Shown: positions 1 to 5,920 of the stretch, piece after piece | How positions within the stretch are numbered: the first letter of the stretch is position 1 | How the letters are laid out: each line of letters begins with the position of its first letter | Assembly (NCBI GenBank): GCA_009924965.1 | Contig: RFQN01000092.1 | Span: 1-5,920, forward strand | DNA: 5,920 nt | From: Verrucomicrobiota bacterium | GTDB taxonomy: Bacteria > Verrucomicrobiota > Verrucomicrobiia > Opitutales > UBA953 | Direction of reading: 5' to 3' | The notes under the pieces: model-generated | Databases searched by the model: none | What the model was told of the DNA's origin: nothing | The model's input: the letters and a program-made list of their open reading frames with translations, nothing else | Translations under genes and position numbers: made by a program

Positions 1-1
1 C

Positions 2-2446
2 GCCGGCCACGTTGGGGAATTCGGCCAAGACCTTCCACTCGGTGCGCTCGCCGTGCTTGACTTGCTTGACGAGGAGTTGGCCCTCGGAGACGCCGTCGGC
101 CTCGATGCGGACGCGGCCAGCAGCCTCGAGCCCTTGGGCGTTGGGCGTGTAGGAGCCGCTGAAGGCGACGGCTTTGACCTTACCTTCGCGCTCCTTGAAC
201 GCGAGTTCCTTGAGGTTGAGCGTCGCTTTGATCTCGCCGGTCGGCGCCATCGTCGCGGTGGCCGCGTAGGTGCCGGTCGTGATGACGTTGAGGGCCTCGG
301 CGAAAGGCTGTTCGGCCATCGCGCCCAGATTCCCTTGCAGGCGCATCGTGGTGGGCGCGTCGCCCATGCCCCATGAGAGGTCGCCGGTCGCGAGCACGCG
401 TCCGCGGTTCGCCAGCTTCGCTTGGTTGAAGGTCAGCACGCTGGTCTTATCGCCGAAGCTCAGGTCGAGGCCGGCCGCAAGGTCGCAGTGGCTGACCCAA
501 AGCTTGCCGCGCCAGCTCACGCTGGTGTCGACGAAGGCCACCGGGGCACCTTCGGTGCGGATGAACAGCCCGCCGGATTTGAAGCCGACGACGACGTCGG
601 CGCGGTCGAGGTTGCCCGAGAGCTTGAGCCCAGGCACCAACGCGGCGAGGGACTCCAAGGGCAGCTTCGTGGCGCTGGCTTCGACGAGCACGCCCACGGG
701 TTTCTCGCCGGAGAAGGGGAAGGCCTGCCGCAGCTTGAGGCTGAGCAGGTTCTCGCCACCACGGGTAATGCGGGCTTCCAGCGCGGTGAGGGCCGGAGCC
801 TTGCCGGCGTCGGCGCCCACGGCGGTCTTCGCGAAGACGCGGATCCCGGCGAGCTTGTCCTTCGGCAGGTCTTCCCAGCCTGGTTGTTCCGCCAGTTCGG
901 CGATGCCGACCTGGGCGTTGGCCGTGACCGACCACGCGCCGTCCTTGCCCGGACGGACGACGGCATCCCCGGCGGCGATTTGGCCGGCGGCGGAACTGAG
1001 TGAGAACGGGGCGATGAAGATCGCGCCGCCTTCGGAGCGGAGCGGGAGTTGCGCGTCCACTTCCTTGAGCAAGACTTTGCCGTCGCGTTCGAGCGTCAAG
1101 CCGGCGAAGGCATGCGTTTTAACCGTGGTGATGGTCGGCTCGCCTTTGACCAGGGCCAGTTCCGCTTCGCCGGTCCAGCGGCCCGCGGTGGCGGTCAGGT
1201 TGGCCATCGCCAGGAAAGGCGTGAGCGAAACGAGGTTGGCGTCGCGGGCCGTCAAGGTGAGCGAGGCTTCCTCCGGGAGCTTCGCGCCGACGAGGTGCAA
1301 GGGCTTGGCGAGCACCACCGAGATGCCGTTGCCAGAGACATCGAGCTGTTCGACGTCGAGCCCATCCGCGGCGTTGCGCGCCTGCGCCTTGATGGTCCAA
1401 ACAGAGGACGTGTTCCGCGGGATCGATTTCGCGAATTTCGAGAGGTCGGTCCACGTCGCCTTCACATCCGTTTGGACGGCCCAGGTGCCGGCCAAGGGGG
1501 TGGTTTGGACCTTCACGAGGCCTGCCAATTGGCAATCCGGCAGGCTTGCGCTGAGGACGCCGAAGCGGGCGGGGTCGACCTCGAGGTTGGCTTCCAGCGC
1601 CAGCGTGCCTTGGTCGGCGGTACCGCTGAACTTGAGGGCGGGGCGGCCGCCGGCATCCCGGACTTGTCCTGTGAGCGCGAGCGGCTTGGTGGGTTCATGC
1701 TGGCCCCGGAGCTCGAAGCCCATCGTGCCGGCCGCCAGCGGGCTATCGTCTTTGGCGAGCACGCTGAGTTCGAAGGACCGGATATCTGCGGTCAGGTTCT
1801 GCACGTCGAGGCCGGCTTGGCCGAGCGGACGCTGCATCTGCGCCTTGAGGATGACTTCGGCGCGTGGGCGCGTCGTGGTGGAGCCGACCTTGAAGCCCGG
1901 CCACATCACGCCGGCGCGGAGATTCATGGCGCCCGCCGAATCGAGCCCATCTCCCACGGTGTTGAAGCGCACCTCTTGGCCATCGGCCAACGTGACGCGG
2001 CCATTCGCGGAATAGGGTCCCACTTTGAAGCCAGGAATCTTGGGCGTCGCCGCGGCAACGGGGCCGGCCGGGCGGTTCGCTTCGCCGTGGGGCTGGGCGG
2101 GTGTGCGCGTCGACAGGTCGAGGTCGAGGCCGCGGACGGCGATTTTCTCGAGCGTGTAGGTGCCGAAGACCGAGGCCCAGACGTCGGCTTTACCGGTCGC
2201 GCTGACGAGCTTCACCTTGGTGCCGTCGGCCAGCGTCAAGTCGACGCCCAACACTTCGAAGGAACCGTCGAGCGCAGCGGAGACCTTGCCGATGCTCCCT
2301 TTGATCTGGGCATCCGCCAAGGCAGCGGCGACGCGTTTGCCGAGTGGGTCGGGTTTTAGTTCGGAGTCGATCCAGAGGACAGCCCCGCCGAGCAGGACGA
2401 CGAGGGCGCCGAGGGTCCAAAGGGTGAGGCGAAGGGCGCGGGGCAT
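2..2446 (-). CDS. AsmA-like envelope protein, membrane-anchored (3' end beyond the window)
   Basis: The frame runs uninterrupted from an ATG at 2446 to the left edge, giving 815 residues with no stop, so the C-terminus is missing. Residues 9-25 (LWTLGALVVLLGGAVLW) form a single N-terminal membrane anchor after a short basic start. Everything after it is hydrophilic and rich in short alternating beta-strand patterns (for example VDLTLADGTKVKL near 68-80 and GRVTLADGQEVRF near 149-161), as expected of the AsmA/TamB/YhdP class, whose long beta-groove spans the periplasm. That class is linked to phospholipid traffic between inner and outer membranes and to envelope assembly. The expected place is therefore the inner membrane, with the body in the periplasm. 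The ATG is supported by GGAGG nine bases upstream. The gene follows a terminator, so it probably has its own promoter, though I see no clear one. The family call rests on architecture and composition; which AsmA subgroup it belongs to cannot be told. Confidence 0.7.
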   Translation of the reverse strand, partial: MPRALRLTLWTLGALVVLLGGAVLWIDSELKPDPLGKRVAAALADAQIKGSIGKVSAALDGSFEVLGVDLTLADGTKVKLVSATGKADVWASVFGTYTLEKIAVRGLDLDLSTRTPAQPHGEANRPAGPVAAATPKIPGFKVGPYSANGRVTLADGQEVRFNTVGDGLDSAGAMNLRAGVMWPGFKVGSTTTRPRAEVILKAQMQRPLGQAGLDVQNLTADIRSFELSVLAKDDSPLAAGTMGFELRGQHEPTKPLALTGQVRDAGGRPALKFSGTADQGTLALEANLEVDPARFGVLSASLPDCQLAGLVKVQTTPLAGTWAVQTDVKATWTDLSKFAKSIPRNTSSVWTIKAQARNAADGLDVEQLDVSGNGISVVLAKPLHLVGAKLPEEASLTLTARDANLVSLTPFLAMANLTATAGRWTGEAELALVKGEPTITTVKTHAFAGLTLERDGKVLLKEVDAQLPLRSEGGAIFIAPFSLSSAAGQIAAGDAVVRPGKDGAWSVTANAQVGIAELAEQPGWEDLPKDKLAGIRVFAKTAVGADAGKAPALTALEARITRGGENLLSLKLRQAFPFSGEKPVGVLVEASATKLPLESLAALVPGLKLSGNLDRADVVVGFKSGGLFIRTEGAPVAFVDTSVSWRGKLWVSHCDLAAGLDLSFGDKTSVLTFNQAKLANRGRVLATGDLSWGMGDAPTTMRLQGNLGAMAEQPFAEALNVITTGTYAATATMAPTGEIKATLNLKELAFKEREGKVKAVAFSGSYTPNAQGLEAAGRVRIEADGVSEGQLLVKQVKHGERTEWKVLAEFPNVAG

Positions 2447-2455
2447 GGGACGATG

Positions 2456-2460
2456 CCTCC
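2456..2460 (-). promoter_or_regulatory. Shine-Dalgarno sequence of the AsmA-like gene
   Basis: GGAGG on the minus strand, with a nine-base spacer before the ATG at 2446. It is the only strong ribosome binding site in the window and it fixes the start of the AsmA-like gene directly before its membrane anchor. Confidence 0.65.
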
Positions 2461-2489
2461 AGATTGGCTTCGTTCCGGAGACGGGCAAC

Positions 2490-2521
2490 AAAAAGCCCGG
2501 TGGAATTGCTCCCACCGGGCT
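2490..2521 (-). terminator. Rho-independent terminator after the VWA gene
   Basis: On the minus strand a 10-bp GC-rich stem (AGCCCGGTGG pairing with CCACCGGGCT, 2512-2521 with 2494-2503) has an eight-base loop and runs into TTTTT, then GTT. It begins 24 bases after the VWA stop codon and ends 44 bases before the AsmA-like start. It should end the VWA transcript and separate it from the envelope gene. The plus strand has no T run after the stem, so it acts in one direction only. Confidence 0.85.
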
Positions 2522-2545
2522 AGGGGTTGACTGGGTCTGGGCTGT

Positions 2546-3901
2546 TTAGGCCTGCGGCGGCGTCTGCGGAGGCTGGGGCGCCGAGCTGCGACCGGCCGCG
2601 CGCTTCTTGCGGAGGAAGAGGGCCTTCGCCTGCTCGACCTCCTCATCGAAGTCCGCGGAGTTTTCCGCCACGCAGCTGGCCTTGATGCTGCGGGTGAAGT
2701 TGCGGCTGGCGTAGCGCAGCTCCTTCATCGCCATGATGCGGTCCTCGTCGAGCAGGCGCGTGAGGTAGGCAACCTTTTCGCGGGCCCACGGGGAGAGGTC
2801 CGTCTGCTGGCTGAGTTCGGCGAGCTTCTGCTTCGCTTCGGCTTCCTGGCCATTGCGGACGAGCGCTTCGATGGTATCGAGTTTTTCCGCCGTCACCGCC
2901 TCGCTGACCGCGGCGGCGATGTGCACGTCCGGCTGCAGCGTGCTGAATGCGGCGAGGTCGACCTCCGGGAGCGCGAGGATCTGCGGCCCGAAGGTGATGG
3001 CCGTGCCGTCCTTGGTGACCGCCGAGAAGTTCACCGCGAGCAAGGAGTCGGCCTTGGCGTTGGCGCCGATCTTGAGTTCAACCACGGCCGTGAGGGCCGA
3101 GTCCCAGGGCAACGTCCCGAGCTTGCGGGACAGCGTCACGCCGTCTTCCAGCAACTCGCCGAGCAGGCGGGCCTGCACGTCGCTGCCGCCCTGGATGCTG
3201 ACCTTCACCTGGCGCAGGAACGCGTTGGAGAGGATGGCGAACTGTTCTTCGAAGGCCTCGTTGAGGTCATCGGCCGTCTGGCCGAAGTTGGCGGCGCCTT
3301 CCCCGGCCTTGGCCATGCCCGTGAGCAGCGACTCGTTGAACCCGTGGCCGAGGCCGACGGTGGAGGTCGTGATGCCAGCGCCCGCGGCCTTAGCCACGTG
3401 TTCGAAGATCTTGCCTTCTTCGACCAAGCCGTGGTTGGCCTGGCCATCGGTGAGGAGGATGACGCGGGCGATGCGTTCCTTCTTCACGAAGGGCGCGAGC
3501 TGCTTGACGCCTTCCTGCCAGCCGTCGAAGAGGGCGGTGGAGCCACCCGAGTCGATGTGGCGCACGCGGTTGACCAAGTCTTGGGCGTCGCCGACGGCCA
3601 CCAAGGGCTGGACGACGTTTACCTTGTCATCGAAGGCCACGACGGAAACGCGGTCATCCGGGCGGAGGCCCTGGATGATCCGGACGGTGCTTTCGAGGGC
3701 GGCCTTCAAGGGGTCGCCGCTCATGGAGCCGGAGCGGTCGATGACGAGGGCGAGGTCGAGCGGGGCACGCTGGGCCGCGGCCACGTTCTCGGTGGTGGGC
3801 TGGGCAGGGGCGACGAGACGGACGAGGACGTGCGTCGCCTCGGCGGCGGCCCGGAGGAAGCCCTTTTTCAGGGGCAGGATTTCGATGGTGGGGGAGTGCA
3901 T
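2546..3901 (-). CDS. Soluble VWA-domain protein with intact MIDAS
   Basis: The 451-residue protein carries a VWA domain at about residues 47-230. All three MIDAS metal-binding elements are present: D55-x-S57-x-S59 in VIDRSGSM, T122 in SGGSTALFDG, and D152 in LLTDG. Such domains bind Mg2+ or similar ions and use them to hold a partner protein. After the VWA come a beta-rich segment (about 231-315), a helical segment (about 325-435, with EAEAKQKLAELS typical of paired helices) and a Pro/Gln tail. There is no signal peptide or membrane segment, so it is probably cytoplasmic. Databases often label such proteins Ca-activated chloride channel, but nothing here supports a channel. The start is uncertain. 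ATG 3901 is preferred because the protein then opens with PTIEILPL, like its relatives as I recall them; ATG 3913 and GTG 3931 are in frame, the latter with AAGGA four bases upstream. It follows the MerR-like gene by 107 bases. Confidence 0.85.
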   Translation of the reverse strand: MHSPTIEILPLKKGFLRAAAEATHVLVRLVAPAQPTTENVAAAQRAPLDLALVIDRSGSMSGDPLKAALESTVRIIQGLRPDDRVSVVAFDDKVNVVQPLVAVGDAQDLVNRVRHIDSGGSTALFDGWQEGVKQLAPFVKKERIARVILLTDGQANHGLVEEGKIFEHVAKAAGAGITTSTVGLGHGFNESLLTGMAKAGEGAANFGQTADDLNEAFEEQFAILSNAFLRQVKVSIQGGSDVQARLLGELLEDGVTLSRKLGTLPWDSALTAVVELKIGANAKADSLLAVNFSAVTKDGTAITFGPQILALPEVDLAAFSTLQPDVHIAAAVSEAVTAEKLDTIEALVRNGQEAEAKQKLAELSQQTDLSPWAREKVAYLTRLLDEDRIMAMKELRYASRNFTRSIKASCVAENSADFDEEVEQAKALFLRKKRAAGRSSAPQPPQTPPQA

Positions 3902-3922
3902 AGGAGCGATCATACGCAGACC

Positions 3923-3950
3923 ACTATGCACACCATCCTTAAACTGTCAA
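3923..3950 (-). promoter_or_regulatory. Candidate promoter of the VWA gene
   Basis: On the minus strand a perfect -35 hexamer TTGACA (3950-3945) is followed after 16 bases by CATAGT (3928-3923), a 4/6 match to the -10 consensus. Transcription would start near 3916, leaving about 15 bases before ATG 3901. That would rule out GTG 3931 as the start for this transcript. The weak -10 fits a promoter that needs an activator, but the match could also be chance. Confidence 0.4.
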
Positions 3951-3960
3951 CATCACCAGA

Positions 3961-3993
3961 GCATCTTTTTTGTTATTAACACCTAAAAGATAC
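3961..3993. promoter_or_regulatory. Hyphenated inverted repeat, candidate operator
   Basis: The centre is a perfect 11-base palindrome, TGTTA-T-TAACA (3971-3981). It is flanked by a second pair of arms, GCATCTTTT (3961-3969) and AAAAGATAC (3985-3993), which match at eight of nine positions around almost the same centre. It sits in AT-rich DNA between the MerR-like and VWA genes, ten bases upstream of the candidate -35 box. No T run follows on the minus strand, so it is unlikely to be a terminator. An operator for the neighbouring regulator is the natural guess, but not shown. Confidence 0.45.
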
Positions 3994-4008
3994 TGTCATA
4001 AATATGCT

Positions 4009-4839
4009 TCAGGCCCTTAAATAACTATCTTTTAACGCTTTACGGAATTTATCGACGATTTCATCCAGTTCTTCTTCCGAGGGTCGGCCTCGGTTGTCGA
4101 TGTGGAAGGAGGCCTCGCACCAGTGCGCGAGACGCAGGCGGGTCCACCTTTCTCGCTTCGGTTCCTCCCCTCGGGAGGTGGGGTGGAAGGCCAAAAGCTG
4201 TTGGTATAATTCGCGGACTTCAGGCTCGAGGTCAGGCCGCATGGATTCCTTGATCACCAACTTGCGGAATTGCAGGGCCGGCATCGGCGAATCCGCGAGG
4301 TCGCGGAGGTGCTGGTAGGCCTCGTTCGCGAAGCGGCTCTTGCGAGGCGCTGGTGCACCGGCGTCCGATTCACTGACGGTGTCGGACTCAAAGGGGGCCA
4401 TGCTGTACAGGCGGTTAGGCCGCATGGAGGCGGGGCGGACGTGGCCTTCGGGCGGCTGCGGGGAGGCCGTGCGGAAGAACAGCCGTTCGGCCTCGTTGGG
4501 CTGGGCCAATTCGTCGATCAGCTTGTTGAGTTTATCGACGTGCGCGTTGTCTTTGAGCAGGTTCCGGATCCGGTCGAGTTCCCAGCCGCGTTCGGCCAAG
4601 AGCCGGGCCAGGAGGAGTTGGCGGACCTGGAGGCTGCCGTAGTTCGCCTTGCGTCGGTCATCGTTGGCCCGCTCGGGCTTCGAGATGAGGTTTTCGTAAG
4701 TGTAGAAACGGACGAGCCGCTCGGTGGCGCGGTGCCGATCGCCGAAGCCAAGGGTCTGCAACTTGGTCGAAACGTGCAGGGCAAGCTCCTCCGCGGTGCC
4801 GAGGAAATCGTCTCCTATTTGGGCTGAGATTTTGAGCAT
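4009..4839 (-). CDS. MerR-like helix-turn-helix regulator with an unassigned C-terminal region
   Basis: The 276-residue protein has a MerR-type DNA-binding region at about residues 33-95. RATERLVRFYTYENLI (37-52) matches the family's pattern of recognition helix followed by LRYYE-x-x-GLI; RRKANYG (62-68) fits the wing; and LLLARLLAERGWELDRIRNLL (75-95) fits the following two helices. A helical stretch to about 122 is followed by a probably disordered linker (125-168, rich in Pro, Ser and acidic residues) and a helical C-terminal region (169-276) that I do not recognise. There is only one cysteine (C241, in HWCEASFH), so it is not a classic thiol metal sensor. It is about twice the size of a typical metal-sensing MerR protein. 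ATG 4839 is preferred over an in-frame TTG at 4860, although neither has a good ribosome binding site. It lies upstream of the VWA gene between two terminators, suggesting local regulation. The ligand is unknown. Confidence 0.75.
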   Translation of the reverse strand: MLKISAQIGDDFLGTAEELALHVSTKLQTLGFGDRHRATERLVRFYTYENLISKPERANDDRRKANYGSLQVRQLLLARLLAERGWELDRIRNLLKDNAHVDKLNKLIDELAQPNEAERLFFRTASPQPPEGHVRPASMRPNRLYSMAPFESDTVSESDAGAPAPRKSRFANEAYQHLRDLADSPMPALQFRKLVIKESMRPDLEPEVRELYQQLLAFHPTSRGEEPKRERWTRLRLAHWCEASFHIDNRGRPSEEELDEIVDKFRKALKDSYLRA

Positions 4840-4901
4840 AGTTTCTTTTATAGACAGCAAGGTGTCAGCATTGGGCCTTCTGGCAACCTTTTATCATGAT
4901 T

Positions 4902-4909
4902 TGTTAACA
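4902..4909. promoter_or_regulatory. TGTTAACA palindrome upstream of the MerR-like gene
   Basis: This is a perfect eight-base palindrome 63 bases upstream of ATG 4839. With its flanks it reads TTGTTAACACC on the plus strand, matching TTGTTATTAACACC at 3970-3983 upstream of the VWA gene apart from three extra bases. A second small palindrome, ATCATGAT (4893-4900), adjoins it. It may be a second copy of the operator and point to autoregulation; a motif this short can also arise by chance in AT-rich DNA. Confidence 0.3.
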
Positions 4910-4940
4910 CCCAGTGGGGGCATTGGTTCCGCCTACGGAC

Positions 4941-4971
4941 AAAAAAAGGCCGCCCATCGCTGGGCGGCCTT
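4941..4971 (-). terminator. Rho-independent terminator after amt
   Basis: On the minus strand a perfect 11-bp stem (AAGGCCGCCCA with TGGGCGGCCTT, 4961-4971 with 4946-4956) is closed by the tetraloop GCGA, of the stable GNRA type. The stem runs into seven consecutive T (4947-4941). It starts 23 bases after the amt stop codon and separates amt from the MerR-like gene. Confidence 0.92.
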
Positions 4972-4994
4972 GAGGCCTGACTCCCGGTAGGAGC

Positions 4995-5920
4995 TTAGGA
5001 GTTGTGGTTGTAGCCTTCTTCGCCGTGGTCCGAGATATCGAGGCCGCGGGCCTCGTCTTCCTCGGTCGGGCGGAGGCCGATCACGGCCTTCACCGCGTAG
5101 GCGATGATGGCGGTCGCGACCAAGGACAGGACCAAGGTCACGGCGATGGCCTTGAGCTGTTCGGTCACGAGGGTCTTGCCGACGATGTCCTTCAGGTTGG
5201 TGGCCAGGTTGCCGTTGGCGTCGAGCGTGGCGAGGACGCCGGTCATGATCGCACCCAAGGTGCCACCGACGGCGTGCACACCGAAGGTGTCGAGCGCGTC
5301 GTCATAGCCGAGCTTGGACTTCAGGTAGACCACCGCGAGGAAGGGCACCACGCCGGCGAGGACGCCGATGATGACCGCGCCCGTCGTGGAGACGAAGCCG
5401 GTGGCGGGGGTGATGACCACGAGGCCGGCGACGGCACCCGAGCAGAGGCCGAGGATGCTGGCGTGCTTGCGGAGGATCCACTCGAGGCCGGCCCAGGTGA
5501 AGGCGGCCACGGCAGCGGCGAGGGTCGTCGTGGTGAAGGCCTGCGCGGCGACACCGTCGGCGGCGAGGGCCGAGCCGGCGTTGAAGCCGTACCAACCCAC
5601 CCAGAGCATCCCGGTACCCACGGCGCAGAGCACCATGCTGTGCGGGCTCATGGACTTCTTGCCGAAGCCGAGGCGCGGGCCGAGGATGATGCAGAGCAGC
5701 AGCGCGGACCAACCGGAGGTCATGTGGACGACGGTACCGCCGGCGAAGTCGATGGCCTTAATGGTGGCCTTGGCGTTCCAGACGCCGTTCATGTCACCGG
5801 TGATGCCCCAGATAGCGTGGGCCATCGGGAAGTAGACGAGGAACATCCAGGCGGTCATGAAGAGCATGAGGGCCGAGAACTTCATGCGTTCGGCGATCGC
5901 GCCGACGATGAGGGCCGGGG
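4995..5920 (-). CDS. amt: Ammonium transporter (Amt/AmtB family), C-terminal 307 residues
   Basis: The frame is open to the right edge, so the N-terminal part (about the first three membrane helices) is missing. The Met at 5885 is internal, because PALIVGAIAER before it is conserved Amt sequence. Amt proteins form trimers in the inner membrane and take up ammonium. Visible hallmarks include DFAGGTVVH with the ammonium-site Asp and first pore His (visible residues 57 and 65), WYGFNAGS with the pore Phe (112), and TFGVHAVGG with the second pore His (215). These correspond to D160, H168, F215 and H318 of the E. coli protein. The cytoplasmic tail (about 282-307, RPTEEDEARGLD then HGEEGYN) is the region that couples the subunits and docks PII/GlnK proteins, so PII control is likely. 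A glnB/glnK gene might lie beyond the right edge. The gene ends at TAA (4997-4995). Confidence 0.97.
   Translation of the reverse strand, partial: PALIVGAIAERMKFSALMLFMTAWMFLVYFPMAHAIWGITGDMNGVWNAKATIKAIDFAGGTVVHMTSGWSALLLCIILGPRLGFGKKSMSPHSMVLCAVGTGMLWVGWYGFNAGSALAADGVAAQAFTTTTLAAAVAAFTWAGLEWILRKHASILGLCSGAVAGLVVITPATGFVSTTGAVIIGVLAGVVPFLAVVYLKSKLGYDDALDTFGVHAVGGTLGAIMTGVLATLDANGNLATNLKDIVGKTLVTEQLKAIAVTLVLSLVATAIIAYAVKAVIGLRPTEEDEARGLDISDHGEEGYNHNS

Noticed and set aside
270..2359. Long plus-strand open frames (270-2015, 581 codons; 1049-2359, 436 codons)
   Set aside because: They lie antisense to the AsmA-like gene, overlap one another, and have biased composition (Ser/Arg/Pro-rich, or Gly/Arg/Glu-rich) without any recognisable motif. 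This is what the complement of a GC-rich coding frame produces.
2853..3986. Plus-strand open frames of 377 and 352 codons opposite the VWA gene
   Set aside because: The minus-strand frame encodes a full VWA domain with all MIDAS residues. The plus-strand frames overlap each other and show no domain features.
3961..3993. Inverted repeat read as a terminator of the MerR-like gene
   Set aside because: The stem is AT-rich and weak, with a long loop, and no T run follows it on the minus strand. An operator is a better reading.
4270..4827. Plus-strand open frame of 185 codons opposite the MerR-like gene
   Set aside because: It is antisense to a frame with a clear MerR-type helix-turn-helix, and I see no motif of its own.
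4009..4839. Metal-responsive MerR regulator (mercury, copper or zinc type)
   Set aside because: Those carry cysteine or histidine metal-binding pairs near the C-terminus and are about half this size. This protein has a single cysteine and no such pair.
5302..5835. Open frames within amt (5302-5712 minus, 5321-5554 minus, 5368-5835 plus)
   Set aside because: They are out-of-frame shadows of the ammonium transporter, with Arg/Pro/Ser-biased sequence.
4995..5885. Amt starting at the ATG at 5885 as a complete short gene
   Set aside because: The frame stays open to the window edge and the codons before the ATG encode conserved Amt sequence ending in GAIAER, so the gene is cut by the edge rather than shortened.

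Overview
The window is GC-rich DNA from a Gram-negative-type bacterium. A membrane-anchored AsmA-like protein implies a cell envelope with two membranes. The style of the AsmA-like protein and of the Amt C-terminal half resembles Verrucomicrobiota (Opitutae-like), but this is an impression from the sequence and not a tested placement. All four genes lie on the minus strand and together occupy almost the whole window. No gene-free stretch exceeds about 160 bases.

Layout in the direction of transcription, from the right edge leftwards: (1) the 3' part of an ammonium transporter gene (amt/amtB, cut by the right edge), closed by a strong intrinsic terminator at 4941-4971; (2) a MerR-like DNA-binding protein gene (4009-4839); (3) a gene for a soluble von Willebrand factor A (VWA) protein with a complete metal-binding MIDAS site (2546-3901), closed by a second intrinsic terminator at 2490-2521; (4) a large AsmA-like envelope protein gene (2-2446, cut by the left edge) with a clear Shine-Dalgarno sequence.

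The two terminators fence off the middle pair as a unit: a putative regulator followed by a VWA protein. A 33-base inverted repeat centred on TGTTA-N-TAACA lies in the AT-rich gap between them, just upstream of a candidate promoter for the VWA gene. A related TGTTAACA palindrome with the same flanks lies upstream of the regulator gene. The simplest reading is a regulator that controls both itself and the VWA gene through a shared operator; this is inference. The flanking genes are ordinary housekeeping functions: nitrogen uptake on one side and envelope lipid transport or assembly on the other. No RNA genes, mobile elements, CRISPR arrays or integration sites were seen.
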